This document shows, one piece after another, positions 17,847 to 27,766 of a DNA stretch of 64,000 bases. Source of the DNA: Rubrobacter aplysinae (GTDB lineage: Bacteria > Actinomycetota > Rubrobacteria > Rubrobacterales > Rubrobacteraceae); assembly GCF_001029505.1 (NCBI RefSeq), contig NZ_LEKH01000001.1, forward strand, positions 248,001 to 312,000, written 5' to 3'. Within the stretch, counting starts at the first letter, position 1; every line of letters begins with the position of its first letter. The position numbers and the translations under genes are program-made. The notes under the pieces were generated by a model. It was given only the letters and a program-made list of their open reading frames with translations, made no database searches and was not told the DNA's origin.

Positions 17847-18602
17847 ATGAAGCTGGCCGGCGTGGTCGAGTATGACGGCTCAGATTTCTCGGGCTGGGCA
17901 GCCCAGCCGAGCCGGCGAACCGTAGAGGACACGCTCTCGCAGGCCCTTTCGACGGTGTTGCGCCAGCCGGTAAAGCTCGCCGTGGCGGGCCGCACCGACG
18001 CCGGGGTACACGCCACCGGACAGGTCGTATCCTTTTCCGCCGACATCCCGCTCGACCCCGGAGAGATAGCCTACAAGGCGACCGCCGTAATGCCGGGGGA
18101 CCTCGCGCTCAGGCGCTGTGTAGAGGCCCCCGCAGACTTCGACGCCCGCCGGTGGGCGTCGAGCCGCAGCTACGAGTACCGGGTGCTGAACGCGGCGGTC
18201 CGCTCCCCGCTGGCCTGGGGCCGCTCGGTGTATATCTCCCGCAGACTGGACGAGACGACTCTCACAGAGGCGGCGGGCAAGATCCTGGGCGAGCACAACT
18301 TCCGGGCCTTCACGCCGTCCAGGACCTACCACTCATACTTCGTCCGCCGGGTCTCGGAGTCGCGCTGGGATCGGGAGGGAGAGGAGCTGGTGTACCGCAT
18401 CACCGCCAACTCGTTTCTATACGGCATGGTGAGAGCCCTGATAGGCACCATGCTGGAGGTTGCGGACGGTAAACGCTCCCCGGAGGACTTCGGACGATTG
18501 CTCGATTCCCCGGAGGCCCGGCGCAGCTCCGCCGGACCCTCCGCCCCGGCCCACGGGCTGACACTTACTGGGGTGGGCTACGAGGACGTGCCGGGGCTCT
18601 GA
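17847..18602 (+). CDS. truA: tRNA pseudouridine(38-40) synthase TruA
   Basis: This 251-residue enzyme makes pseudouridine at positions 38-40 of the tRNA anticodon arm. The start GVVEYDGSDFSGWAAQP and the catalytic motif GRTDAGVHATGQ (Asp51) are clear. NFRAFTPSR is a later family segment. The start ATG is 37 bases after ecfT, so it is probably in the same transcript. Confidence 0.96.
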   Translation: MKLAGVVEYDGSDFSGWAAQPSRRTVEDTLSQALSTVLRQPVKLAVAGRTDAGVHATGQVVSFSADIPLDPGEIAYKATAVMPGDLALRRCVEAPADFDARRWASSRSYEYRVLNAAVRSPLAWGRSVYISRRLDETTLTEAAGKILGEHNFRAFTPSRTYHSYFVRRVSESRWDREGEELVYRITANSFLYGMVRALIGTMLEVADGKRSPEDFGRLLDSPEARRSSAGPSAPAHGLTLTGVGYEDVPGL

Positions 18603-18621
18603 GTATCTCCAGACTGCGACA

Positions 18622-18677
18622 CGGGTGAGAGGACCGGCGGAGTAGCCAACCGCAGGCGTCTCACCCGAATCACGTTT
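18622..18677 (+). terminator. Inverted repeat between convergent truA and sortase genes
   Basis: Arms CGGGTGAGA (18622-18630) and TCTCACCCG (18659-18667) pair perfectly over 9 bases around a 28-base structured loop. TTTT lies at 18674-18677. Its place between two convergent genes fits a terminator, though the T-run is offset by six bases. Confidence 0.5.
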
Positions 18678-18702
18678 TGCGGCACGCTCCGCGTGGAGAC
18701 CC

Positions 18703-19533
18703 CTAGGCCTGGCTGGTGCCCACGAGCGTACCCCGGACCACCATGCGCTGGCTCCAGTTGGGGCCGACACAGGTTTGCAGGGAAACGATGTTCTGACCGG
18801 TAGACTCGGCCACCCAGACGTCTGTCGGGGCGACGGTCAGGATCTCGCTCACCTGGTACTCGTAGGTCGTGCCGTTGGAGTCGGTCAGGTAGATTGGGTC
18901 TCCCATACCCATATTCGGAACCCTGGCGAACTGCTGCCAGCTACCGGTGCCGGGATAACCGTAGACGTGGGCCGCGATGAACGTGTTGGCCCCGGACTGC
19001 CACGGGAAGCCGGTGGAGGGGATCTTACCCGCGCCTGTGGCCAGGACGCCCTCGGCTATGCTGTTCGTAACCGGATCGTTCTGGATGCCCGCGGTTGGCG
19101 CGGATAGGCTCAGGGCCGTGTTTGCGGGTACGGCCGGTTGCTCCTCTTCCGCCGCCTGCTGCTCGGCGGCGCGCCTCTGGGCGGCGTCCCTCTCCTCTGC
19201 CTCGCGCTGTTCGGCTAGCTCCCGCCACCGCTGCTCCTGCGCCGCTTGCTGCTCGGCTGCCTGCTGCTCGGCTGCCTGCTGCTCTTCGTTGGCGGTCTCT
19301 TCCTCTGTTTCCTCTTTCTTGGTATCTTCCTTGGTCTTCTCTTCCTTTGTTTCTTCCTTCTTGGTCTCTTCGGTGGTCTCGGGGGACTCTGGTTCAGCCA
19401 CCGTGGGGGTACTAGCCTGCTTCACTTTGGCCTGATCGTCGTTGTTTAGGGCCACCCCAATCCCTGCTGCGAGAACACCGACCAGGGCCAGCGAAGCCAG
19501 GGCTATAAGCGAATAGAGACCGATCCTGCGCAA
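18703..19533 (-). CDS. Class E-type sortase with a charged stalk
   Basis: Sortases are membrane-anchored transpeptidases that join surface proteins to the cell wall. The protein has a signal anchor near residues 8-28, then a long Glu/Lys and Gln/Ala-rich stalk (about 40-130). The sortase domain has His189 (IAAHVYGYP), Cys255 (SLQTC) and Arg267 (MVVRG), the complete catalytic set. It begins at TTG 19533 with GGGAGG 8 bases upstream. It interrupts the usual truA-rplM neighbourhood. The target is unknown, as no LPxTG-type protein is in the window. Confidence 0.9.
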   Translation of the reverse strand: MRRIGLYSLIALASLALVGVLAAGIGVALNNDDQAKVKQASTPTVAEPESPETTEETKKEETKEEKTKEDTKKEETEEETANEEQQAAEQQAAEQQAAQEQRWRELAEQREAEERDAAQRRAAEQQAAEEEQPAVPANTALSLSAPTAGIQNDPVTNSIAEGVLATGAGKIPSTGFPWQSGANTFIAAHVYGYPGTGSWQQFARVPNMGMGDPIYLTDSNGTTYEYQVSEILTVAPTDVWVAESTGQNIVSLQTCVGPNWSQRMVVRGTLVGTSQA

Positions 19534-19726
19534 GGTAACATCCTCCCGGTTACTCGTAGAACTATCTCCATGATCACCACTAGATTACGGACAACTATTA
19601 CCACAAACGATGCCCTGGGCACAAGCTATTGAGGCCCTCCGGGGTAAACCCGCCCGATATGTTGAAAGATGCCTCAACCGGTACACACAAACATACAAAG
19701 TGTCTGTAGTATGTCTTCAGACCTAC

Positions 19727-19750
19727 CTTTCTAGCTTTCTAGCTTTCTAG
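19727..19750 (+). repeat. Three tandem copies of CTTTCTAG
   Basis: The 8-mer CTTTCTAG occurs three times without spacers at 19727-19734, 19735-19742 and 19743-19750. It lies in the divergent promoter region of the sortase and methyltransferase genes. It may be a simple slippage repeat or a tandem protein-binding site. Confidence 0.8.
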
Positions 19751-19766
19751 TCTTGGACTAGGCGTC

Positions 19767-19772
19767 TACAAT
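19767..19772 (+). promoter_or_regulatory. -10-like hexamer TACAAT before a small open frame
   Basis: TACAAT lies 7 bases before an ATG at 19780. This spacing would place the transcription start at the ATG itself, as in leaderless genes. No clear -35 element was seen. Confidence 0.4.
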
Positions 19773-19779
19773 AGCAACG

Positions 19780-19875
19780 ATGGCAAACAAGGTACGGATC
19801 AAACCGGGAGGCTGGATCACGAATTACTGGATTACTCTCCTGTATATAGAGGATGGTACCGATGCAACGGGATGA
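19780..19875 (+). CDS. Possible 31-residue upstream open frame
   Basis: A frame from ATG 19780 to TGA 19873-19875 encodes a short peptide with two Trp and a hydrophobic end (NYWITLLYI). It overlaps the start of the methyltransferase gene in another frame. The preceding TACAAT hexamer suggests leaderless expression. It could be a regulatory leader that couples or blocks translation of the next gene, or chance. No family is recognised. Confidence 0.25.
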   Translation: MANKVRIKPGGWITNYWITLLYIEDGTDATG

Positions 19876-20530
19876 TCTCGGTGAGCTTTTGTCGGAGGTG
19901 GAAGGCTACATAGGTGGGCTGTTCTCTCCGCAGGACCACGCCCTCGAAGCTGCTCTGGAGGAGTCGCGGCGGGCCGGGCTGCCAGAGATACACATCTCGC
20001 CCGCGCAGGGACGCCTGATGCAGTTTCTGGCCGAGCTAGGCGGCGCGCGCCGGGTGCTGGAGATCGGGACTCTCGGCGGCTACAGCGCCATCTACCTCGC
20101 CCGGGCTTTACCGGAGGATGGGGAGATGATCTCCCTGGAGCTCGAAGAGGACCACGCCCGCGTTGCCCGCGCCAACCTGGAGCGCGCCGGTCTCGATACA
20201 AAGGTCGAGGTGCGGGTTGGGGACGCGCGCGAGTCTCTCGATAAGATTCAAGCCTCGGAAGAGGGGCCTTTCGACCTCGTGTTCATAGACGCCGACAAGG
20301 AGGCGTACCCGGAGTATCTGGATTACGCTCTGCGCCTGACCCGTCCCGGCTCCGTGATAATGGCCGACAATACCATCTGGGGCGGCGCCGTCATGGACGA
20401 CTCTGACGAGGAGGGGAGCGCGCTACACGAGTTCAACCGGCGGCTCGCATCCGAAGGGCGGCTATCGGCGACCATCATACCCCTCCTGCGCGAAAGGGTG
20501 GACGGGCTGGCGGTCGCCAGGGTGATATAA
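19853..20530 (+). CDS. O-methyltransferase, caffeoyl-CoA OMT-like family
   Basis: This 225-residue protein is an SAM-dependent O-methyltransferase of the family-3 (metal-dependent catechol/caffeoyl-CoA) type. Motif I is VLEIGTLGGYSAI near residues 63-75. The metal and SAM motif is FDLVFIDADKEAYPEYLDYAL near 141-161, followed by NTIWGGAVMD. A second ATG at 19862 gives three fewer residues. The substrate cannot be told. It is transcribed towards rplM but separated from it by a probable promoter. Confidence 0.9.
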   Translation: MVPMQRDDLGELLSEVEGYIGGLFSPQDHALEAALEESRRAGLPEIHISPAQGRLMQFLAELGGARRVLEIGTLGGYSAIYLARALPEDGEMISLELEEDHARVARANLERAGLDTKVEVRVGDARESLDKIQASEEGPFDLVFIDADKEAYPEYLDYALRLTRPGSVIMADNTIWGGAVMDDSDEEGSALHEFNRRLASEGRLSATIIPLLRERVDGLAVARVI

Positions 20531-20572
20531 AGGGTTCCACAAGGAATCTCCGGGTGTTTTCCGGCGTTTTGG

Positions 20573-20583
20573 TATGCTAATAT
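20573..20583 (+). promoter_or_regulatory. Possible -10 region of the rplM-rpsI operon
   Basis: TATGCTAATAT sits 46 bases before the rplM ATG in an AT-rich patch. It contains two overlapping -10-like hexamers, TATGCT and TAATAT. No strong -35 hexamer was found at standard spacing. Confidence 0.35.
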
Positions 20584-20628
20584 CTACCGGTTTGATACTA
20601 ATGCAAATCGTGTGAAACTTGGAGGGCT

Positions 20629-21069
20629 ATGAAGAGTTACATGGCGCGGCCCCAGGGTCCGCAGGCCGTGGAACGCAAATGGTATGTGGTGGATGCCGAG
20701 GGTCAGACCCTGGGGCGGCTGGCCACGGAGTTGGCGGTTATCCTGCGTGGCAAGCACAAGCCCCAGTACACGCCGCACGTGGACACCGGCGACTTCGTGG
20801 TCGTGGTGAACGCGGACAAGGTCGTGGTGACCGGCCGCAAGGCGGACAAGAAGATCTACCACCGGCACACCGGATACCCCGGCGGTCTCAGGAAGACCAG
20901 CTACGAGGAGATGATGCGGCGCAAGCCTGCAGAGGTGCTGCGTAAGGCGGTGTTCGGGATGATGCCCAAGAACCGGCTCGCCCGGCAGCAGGCCAAAAAG
21001 CTAAAGGTGTACGCGGGGCCGGATCACCCGCACGAGGCCCAGACGCCTGAGATATACGAGGTGAGGTAA
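20629..21069 (+). CDS. rplM: 50S ribosomal protein L13
   Basis: This 146-residue L13 is an early assembly protein of the large subunit. The segments [41 protein letters not shown] and [13 protein letters not shown] are diagnostic. GGAGGG is 4 bases before the ATG. rpsI starts 2 bases after the stop. Confidence 0.97.
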   Translation: MKSYMARPQGPQAVERKWYVVDAEGQTLGRLATELAVILRGKHKPQYTPHVDTGDFVVVVNADKVVVTGRKADKKIYHRHTGYPGGLRKTSYEEMMRRKPAEVLRKAVFGMMPKNRLARQQAKKLKVYAGPDHPHEAQTPEIYEVR

Positions 21070-21071
21070 GA

Positions 21072-21491
<420 letters not shown>

Positions 21492-21673
21492 ATCCCCGGC
21501 CCTGAGTGGCGCTGGATACTACGTTAGATACTCTCTGAACAGTTTGCCTTACGGTCCGGTTCGTTCCGCTTCCGGGGAACCGTGGACCGTGCAGGCCCGT
21601 GGGGCCTGGAGGCTGGGATGGATCGGGCCCATTTCGTGCTCGGAGCGGTTCGTAGAGTGTGTTGGAGGCGTGT

Positions 21674-23095
21674 TTGGCACAGGGTCGTAGCCCCGGAGTG
21701 AAGTTCGGCACCGACGGGGTACGCGGCGTCGCCAACACCGAGCTCACCCCGGAAGACGCCCTGCGTCTCGGCTACGCCGCCGCGAGGGTCTTCGGAGGCC
21801 AGTTGCTGGTCGGGCGTGATACCCGGATCTCGGGCAGCATGCTCGCCGGGGCCCTGGCCGCGGGGGTCGCGAGCGGCGGGGGTGACGTCCTTGACGCCGG
21901 CATCCTGCCCACGCCCGGGGTAGCCGCCCTGGCCCCCAGACTCGAAGCCAGCGCGGGCGCGGTGGTCAGCGCCTCCCACAACCCGTTCCCGGATAACGGT
22001 ATCAAGTTCTTCTCCGCGAGAGGCAGAAAGCTGCCGTCCGAGACCGAGCGCGAGATAGAGAGGTTCGTGGCGGAGGCCGGGGAGCCCGCCCCGGAGGTCC
22101 GCCCGACCTCGGAAGGGGTAGGGGAAGTGCGGCGGCTGGACGACGCCTCGGACCGGTACGTGGCGGGTGCTCTAAAGCTGCTCAGGCCCCGGGCGGAAGG
22201 GCTGAAGGTAAGGCTCGACTGCGCAAACGGCGCGGCATACCGCGCCGCGCCGATGCTCTTCTCCGAGCTCGGGGCCGAGGTGTCGGTCGCCGGGGCCGAG
22301 CCGACCGGGACGAACATCAACGACCGCTGCGGCTCTACCAACATAGGGGAGTTGGATGGCCGGGGGGCGGACGTCTCGTTCGCCTTCGACGGCGACGCCG
22401 ACCGGGTGCTGGCGCTCGACGAGCGGGGCGAGGTCGTGGACGGGGACAGAATCATCGCTCTCCTGGCCCGGGACATGTTCGAGCGGGGTGTTCTTGCCCC
22501 CGCCGGGGCCGTGGTTACTGTGATGAGCAACCTCGGCTTCTTCAAGGCGCTGGACTCGCTCGAAATACCGTACGAGGTTACCCCGGTCGGGGACCGGCAC
22601 GTCGCCGAGACCATGTACCGCGACGGCGCCTCGCTGGGAGGAGAGCAGTCCGGGCACGTTATACTCTCGGACTACGTCACCACTGGCGACGGGCTCATGA
22701 CGGCGCTCGCCATCCTGGACGTGATGACGCGCACCGGCAAGCCGCTCTCGGAGCTCGCGGGGGTCATGGATGTGTACCCGCAGGAGCTGATAAACGTCCG
22801 GGTGGCGGGCACGGATCTGGCCCAGAGTCTCTCGGAGAGCGAGCGGGTCTCCGGTGCGGTGCGGGATGCCGAGTCCAGGCTCGGCTCCGAGGGCCGGATA
22901 CTCCTGCGCCCGAGCGGGACAGAGCCCCTGGTGCGCGTGATGGTGGAACACGCCGACCCCGACACCTGCCGGGAGGTCTGCGAAGCGGTGGCCGGAGTCG
23001 TGGAGGCGGCGGGCTCGGGAGGTTCTGGGTCTAGAAAGACTCAAGAAGCCAAAGAGGCGAAACAGGCGAAAGAAGTGAAAGAGGAGGAAGCTTGA
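21674..23095 (+). CDS. glmM: Phosphoglucosamine mutase
   Basis: GlmM converts glucosamine-6-phosphate to glucosamine-1-phosphate for peptidoglycan precursors. It has the start FGTDGVRGVAN, the phosphoserine loop SASHNP (Ser101 with the start used here), the Mg loop DGDADRVL and the sugar-phosphate loop RPSGTEPLVRVMVE. TTG at 21674 is chosen because GGAGG lies 5 bases upstream. GTG 21659 and TTG 21662 are in-frame alternatives. The last 19 residues are a Lys/Glu/Ala repeat tail outside the family fold. Confidence 0.95.
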   Translation: MAQGRSPGVKFGTDGVRGVANTELTPEDALRLGYAAARVFGGQLLVGRDTRISGSMLAGALAAGVASGGGDVLDAGILPTPGVAALAPRLEASAGAVVSASHNPFPDNGIKFFSARGRKLPSETEREIERFVAEAGEPAPEVRPTSEGVGEVRRLDDASDRYVAGALKLLRPRAEGLKVRLDCANGAAYRAAPMLFSELGAEVSVAGAEPTGTNINDRCGSTNIGELDGRGADVSFAFDGDADRVLALDERGEVVDGDRIIALLARDMFERGVLAPAGAVVTVMSNLGFFKALDSLEIPYEVTPVGDRHVAETMYRDGASLGGEQSGHVILSDYVTTGDGLMTALAILDVMTRTGKPLSELAGVMDVYPQELINVRVAGTDLAQSLSESERVSGAVRDAESRLGSEGRILLRPSGTEPLVRVMVEHADPDTCREVCEAVAGVVEAAGSGGSGSRKTQEAKEAKQAKEVKEEEA

Positions 23096-24018
23096 GGTTC
23101 GTTGGTTGCGCGCTGGCCTGGAGGCCGGGAGAGGCCGAGGACAGGACATCGTGTCTGGTGGTGCTGGACGAGCGTGGCAGCCTCGTCGCCAACTCTTTCG
23201 CCGGGAGTGCGCCTGAGATCTCCACGGCCGTGGAGGGCTACGTCGCCGAGAACGAGGGCGTGGTCGTGGCCGTGGACGCGCCGCTCTCGGTGCCGAACGC
23301 GCGTGGCACGCGTCAGGTAGAGCGGGTCCTGTCTAAAGTGGCGCTGCCCGCGTACTCCGCGAGCCGCAAGATGTTCGGCGAAGGCTCGACTTACGCCGAG
23401 GAACTCCTGGCCTCGCTGGAGGAGATCGGCATCGGTTATACCGACTATCCGTTCCTGCGCGACCGTGATCAGCGTGTCGCCGTCGAGGTAGACGCCGCGG
23501 CCACCTTGAAGGTCCTCGCCTTCGAGCGTAGCCGGGAAGGGTCCGGCAACCGCTCCGGCGGCAAAAATGGCCGCAGTGGCCACGGCGAGAAGAAGAATGG
23601 CGCTCAGGAGCCGGAGGACCCCGAGCAACGCCTGCGCGAGATGCAGGAGATCAAGCTCCGCAAGGGAAACAAGGAGGCCCGGGCCGTCGCTATCCGGGAG
23701 GCCGTGGAGCTTCTGTGGAACACGCCCGGTCTCAGGCTGCGCACCAACAGCCTCACCGCCGACCTGGACGCTCCGGAGAACCTGGACCTCTCCCGGCTGG
23801 AGATCTCCCAGAGCCTCTCCCACGCCCAGCTCGACCGGGCCGTAAGCCTCGTGGAGGGTACGCTCGCCGCCTACACCGCCTACCGGCACTGGAAGGGCCG
23901 CGACGGCTCCCTCGTCGTCGGCGCGGGAGACCAGGGCTCGCTGCTCCTGCCCGCCGGACCGCGGCTGCACGAGCGGGTGGCTGAGGAGTGCCGGACGGCG
24001 AAGATCCCGTTCGTCTAA
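23092..24018 (+). CDS. DUF429 family protein (predicted RNase H-fold nuclease)
   Basis: The 308-residue protein resembles DUF429, a family predicted to have an RNase H-like fold. Visible are the start FVGCALAW, the VVAVDAPLSVP strand with an Asp, and YSASRKMFGEG. The first-strand position usually seen as GxDLAW reads GCALAW here, so one expected Asp is missing. A charged insert rich in Gly, Lys and Glu (about residues 143-185) interrupts the domain. Its TTG start overlaps the glmM stop. The function is unknown. Confidence 0.75.
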   Translation: MRFVGCALAWRPGEAEDRTSCLVVLDERGSLVANSFAGSAPEISTAVEGYVAENEGVVVAVDAPLSVPNARGTRQVERVLSKVALPAYSASRKMFGEGSTYAEELLASLEEIGIGYTDYPFLRDRDQRVAVEVDAAATLKVLAFERSREGSGNRSGGKNGRSGHGEKKNGAQEPEDPEQRLREMQEIKLRKGNKEARAVAIREAVELLWNTPGLRLRTNSLTADLDAPENLDLSRLEISQSLSHAQLDRAVSLVEGTLAAYTAYRHWKGRDGSLVVGAGDQGSLLLPAGPRLHERVAEECRTAKIPFV

Positions 24019-24044
24019 TGGGTAGTTCGTCTGGTGAATAACTG

Positions 24045-24833
24045 ATGGGGCTGACCGTCAGGATAATACCCTGCCTCGACGTCGACGCCGGGCGGGTCGT
24101 GAAAGGTACCCAGTTCGAAAACCTCCGTGACGCCGGGGACCCGGTCGAGCTCGCCGCCCGCTACGACGCCGCAGGGGCGGACGAGATCGTGTTCTACGAC
24201 ATCACCGCCTCGGCGGAGCAGCGGGACACGGCGACCGCCCTCGCCCGTGCGGCCGCGGAAGAGGTCTTCATCCCGTACACGATAGGCGGGGGGGTGCGTA
24301 CCCCGGACGACATGCGCTCCATGCTGCGCGCGGGTGCGGACAAGGTCTCCATAAACTCCGCCGCCGTGCGGACGCCAGAGATAATAGACGAGGGCGCGGC
24401 CCGCTTCGGCAGCCAGTGCGTAGTCCTCAGCGTGGACGTGAAGCGCAGCGAGAGCGACGAAAGCATCGGAGAACGGCCTGAATCCCCGCCGAGCTGGGAG
24501 GTGTACCTCAACGGTGGTCGGGTAAACACGGGCCTGGACGCCGTCGAGTGGCTCGTAGAGGGCGAGCGTCGCGGGGCCGGGGAGTTCGTGCTGAACAGCA
24601 TGGACTCCGACGGCATGGAAACCGGCTACGACCTGGACCTGATCTCCGAGGTCGCCGCCCGCACAGAGGCCCCGATCATAGCCTCCGGTGGGGCCGGCAG
24701 CCCGGAGCACATGGTCGCGGCCGTGAAGGCCGGCGCGGGGGCGGTGCTGGCCGCCAGCATCTTCCACTTCGGTGAGTACACGATAGCGGACGTAAAACAC
24801 GAGCTGGACGCGGCGGGGATACCCGTTAGATGA
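24045..24833 (+). CDS. hisF: Imidazole glycerol phosphate synthase subunit HisF
   Basis: HisF is the cyclase subunit that, with HisH, makes IGP and AICAR in histidine synthesis. The barrel shows IIPCLDVDAGRVVKG near residues 6-20 with the first catalytic Asp. NSMDSDGMETGYDLDL near 185-200 carries the second. The phosphate-binding IASGGAGSPEHMV follows. Length is 262 residues. HisH and the earlier his genes are not in this window. Confidence 0.96.
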   Translation: MGLTVRIIPCLDVDAGRVVKGTQFENLRDAGDPVELAARYDAAGADEIVFYDITASAEQRDTATALARAAAEEVFIPYTIGGGVRTPDDMRSMLRAGADKVSINSAAVRTPEIIDEGAARFGSQCVVLSVDVKRSESDESIGERPESPPSWEVYLNGGRVNTGLDAVEWLVEGERRGAGEFVLNSMDSDGMETGYDLDLISEVAARTEAPIIASGGAGSPEHMVAAVKAGAGAVLAASIFHFGEYTIADVKHELDAAGIPVR

Positions 24834-24889
24834 GGTCGTTGGATTCATTGAGGTCGTTTGAATTGTATAAAGCTCAAGGTGAAGGTTAG

Positions 24890-25527
24890 ATGGACAAGCT
24901 AGACGAGCTACGCTTCGACGAGACGGGGCTTGCGCCGGTGGTAATGCAGGACGCCGGGACCGGCGAGGTGCTGACCCTGGCCTACGCCAGCCGCGAGGCC
25001 GTCGAGAAGACGCTGGAGAGCGGCGAGGCGCATTTCTACTCGCGCTCGCGCGGGGCGCTGTGGCGCAAGGGCGAGACTAGCGGCAACACCCAGAAGGTGG
25101 CCGAGGTCCGGCTGGACTGCGACTCGGACTCCTTGCTCTACAAGGTCCATCCGGAAGGCCCCGCCTGTCACACGGGCGAGCATAGCTGCTTCTACACCAC
25201 GCTCGCGGGTGAGGGCGTGGGGGTCGAGAAAAGCCCTGCCGGGACTGAAACGGCGGGGGAGATGCTCGACCGGCTAGCCGCCACCGTCTCCGCCCGGCGC
25301 GGCTCTTCCCCGGAGGAGTCGTACACCGCCAAGCTCCTCGCCAGCGGCACGAACCGTGTCGCCCAGAAGGTCGGAGAGGAGTCGGTGGAGGTCGTGATCT
25401 CTGCCATGTCGGACGACCGGTTGGCTGAGGAGTCCGCCGACCTCCTGTACCATCTGATGGTTCTCCTGGAGGAGCGCGGCGTGGGCTTCGAGAGGGTCGG
25501 CGAGGTGCTGCGTGACCGGCACCGCTA

Positions 25528-25528
<1 letters not shown>
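24890..25528 (+). CDS. hisIE: Bifunctional phosphoribosyl-AMP cyclohydrolase / phosphoribosyl-ATP pyrophosphatase
   Basis: This 212-residue fusion does the second and third steps of histidine synthesis. The HisI domain (about 1-115) has the zinc and Mg motifs LDCDSDSLLYKV and GPACHTGEHSCFY. The HisE domain (about 120-212) has EESYTAKLLASG and KVGEESVEVVISA. It follows hisF by 56 bases. Its TAG overlaps the GTG start of trpE. Confidence 0.95.
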
Positions 25529-27072
<1,544 letters not shown>

Positions 27073-27240
27073 CCCCGAGCCACAGCCCCGGACGAACTTC
27101 TGCATAAACTTCAAGTAAATGGTTTAACCTCCGGTTGCATGCGATTGATTTCGGCGTAGGTGATCCGATCGGGAGCTGGAGACTGCTGCTGTTTCACGAT
27201 CCGTATACCACTCTTACGTGACCGGGGCTTACCAGGCTTA

Positions 27241-27266
27241 CCGGGGCGCCTGATCGAGGCCCCCGG
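27241..27266. other. GC-rich hairpin downstream of trpE
   Basis: CCGGGGCGCCT (27241-27251) can pair with AGGCCCCCGG (27257-27266) with one bulged C. It lies about 170 bases after trpE and lacks a T-run. It may end trpE transcription or stabilise the mRNA end. Confidence 0.35.
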
Positions 27267-27280
27267 AAAGAGCATAGAAA

Positions 27281-27315
27281 AGAGCCGCCGCGCATTACGA
27301 AGACGCGGCGGCTCT
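27281..27315 (-). terminator. Intrinsic terminator of the selenoprotein glutaredoxin gene
   Basis: AGAGCCGCCGCG (27281-27292) and CGCGGCGGCTCT (27304-27315) form a perfect 12-base-pair stem. On the minus strand the stem is followed by TTTTCT, a proper terminator tail 15 bases after the glutaredoxin stop. A T-run only on the minus side shows its direction. Confidence 0.85.
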
Positions 27316-27329
27316 TGCGCTGGGGGTGG

Positions 27330-27566
27330 CTAGAGTCCTAGCTTCTCGCTGATCTTCTGCTGGTCGAAGCCTATTATGACCTCGCCGTCTATAACGGTCG
27401 TCGGGGTGGCCTGAGAGTTCATCGCGACCATCTCCTGCATGGCGTCGAGGTCGCTGCGGATGTCCTTCTCCGTATACTCCACGCCGTTTCGAGATAGAAA
27501 CTCCATCTCCTGGTGGCAGGAGGGTCAACCGGGCTGGTGGTAGACAACCACTTCGTGGTCGGCCAT
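27330..27566 (-). CDS. Glutaredoxin-like selenoprotein (Sec encoded by in-frame TGA)
   Basis: From ATG at 27566, with AAAGGAG 5 bases upstream, the frame runs 78 codons to TAG at 27330. Codon 14 is TGA (27525-27527). The product is a glutaredoxin/NrdH-like thiol-redox protein: strand VVVYHQPG, then U14-P-S-C17 in place of CxxC, and later ATPTTVIDGEVIIGFDQ, the cis-Pro and GSH-site region. TGA replaces exactly the catalytic first Cys. A SECIS-like hairpin follows (see 27491-27509). Otherwise it would be a glutaredoxin gene killed by a nonsense change. Its own strong terminator and intact frame argue that it is alive. Confidence 0.8.
27491..27509 (-). promoter_or_regulatory. Candidate bacterial SECIS element
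   Basis: On the minus strand GAGATGGA and TCTATCTC pair over 8 base pairs (one G-U) around the loop GTT. The loop G is the 24th base after the TGA at 27525-27527. Bacterial SECIS rules ask for a short stem-loop 16-37 bases after UGA with a G at the start of the loop, often GU, and this fits. SelB would bind the loop. Confidence 0.7.
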
Positions 27567-27766
27567 ATCTGCTCCTTTGCGATTACTACATTGCGGTTCC
27601 AATGCTATCACCCGTATGGGCTACACTAACCGCCGTGTCTACGGGGGAGGAGAAAAATCGTAAACGCTGAACGCGTAAGGGCAAAGGTCACCTCGGCGTC
27701 TGGGACCCGACCGGAGGGGAGCGCCGGGAGGGGAGTGGTCTGCCGGTCGATCAGGGCGCGGAAGAG

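Larger units (their letters stand above)
19534..19852. other. 319-base intergenic region between sortase and methyltransferase genes
   Basis: This AT-richer stretch separates two divergent genes, so it should hold both promoters. It contains a triple CTTTCTAG repeat, a TACAAT hexamer at 19767 and a small open frame starting at 19780. I found no structured RNA and no convincing -35/-10 pair for the sortase gene. Confidence 0.5.

Noticed and set aside
23038-23095. Lys/Glu/Ala tail of GlmM as a sign of frameshift
   Set aside because: The tail stays in frame to a normal stop overlapping the next gene, and similar repeat tails occur in other genes here.
27507-27522. Hairpin CTCCTG-loop-CAGGAG right after the TGA as the SECIS element
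   Set aside because: It begins 2 bases after UGA and its loop lacks a G, outside known bacterial SECIS geometry. The hairpin at 27491-27509 fits better.
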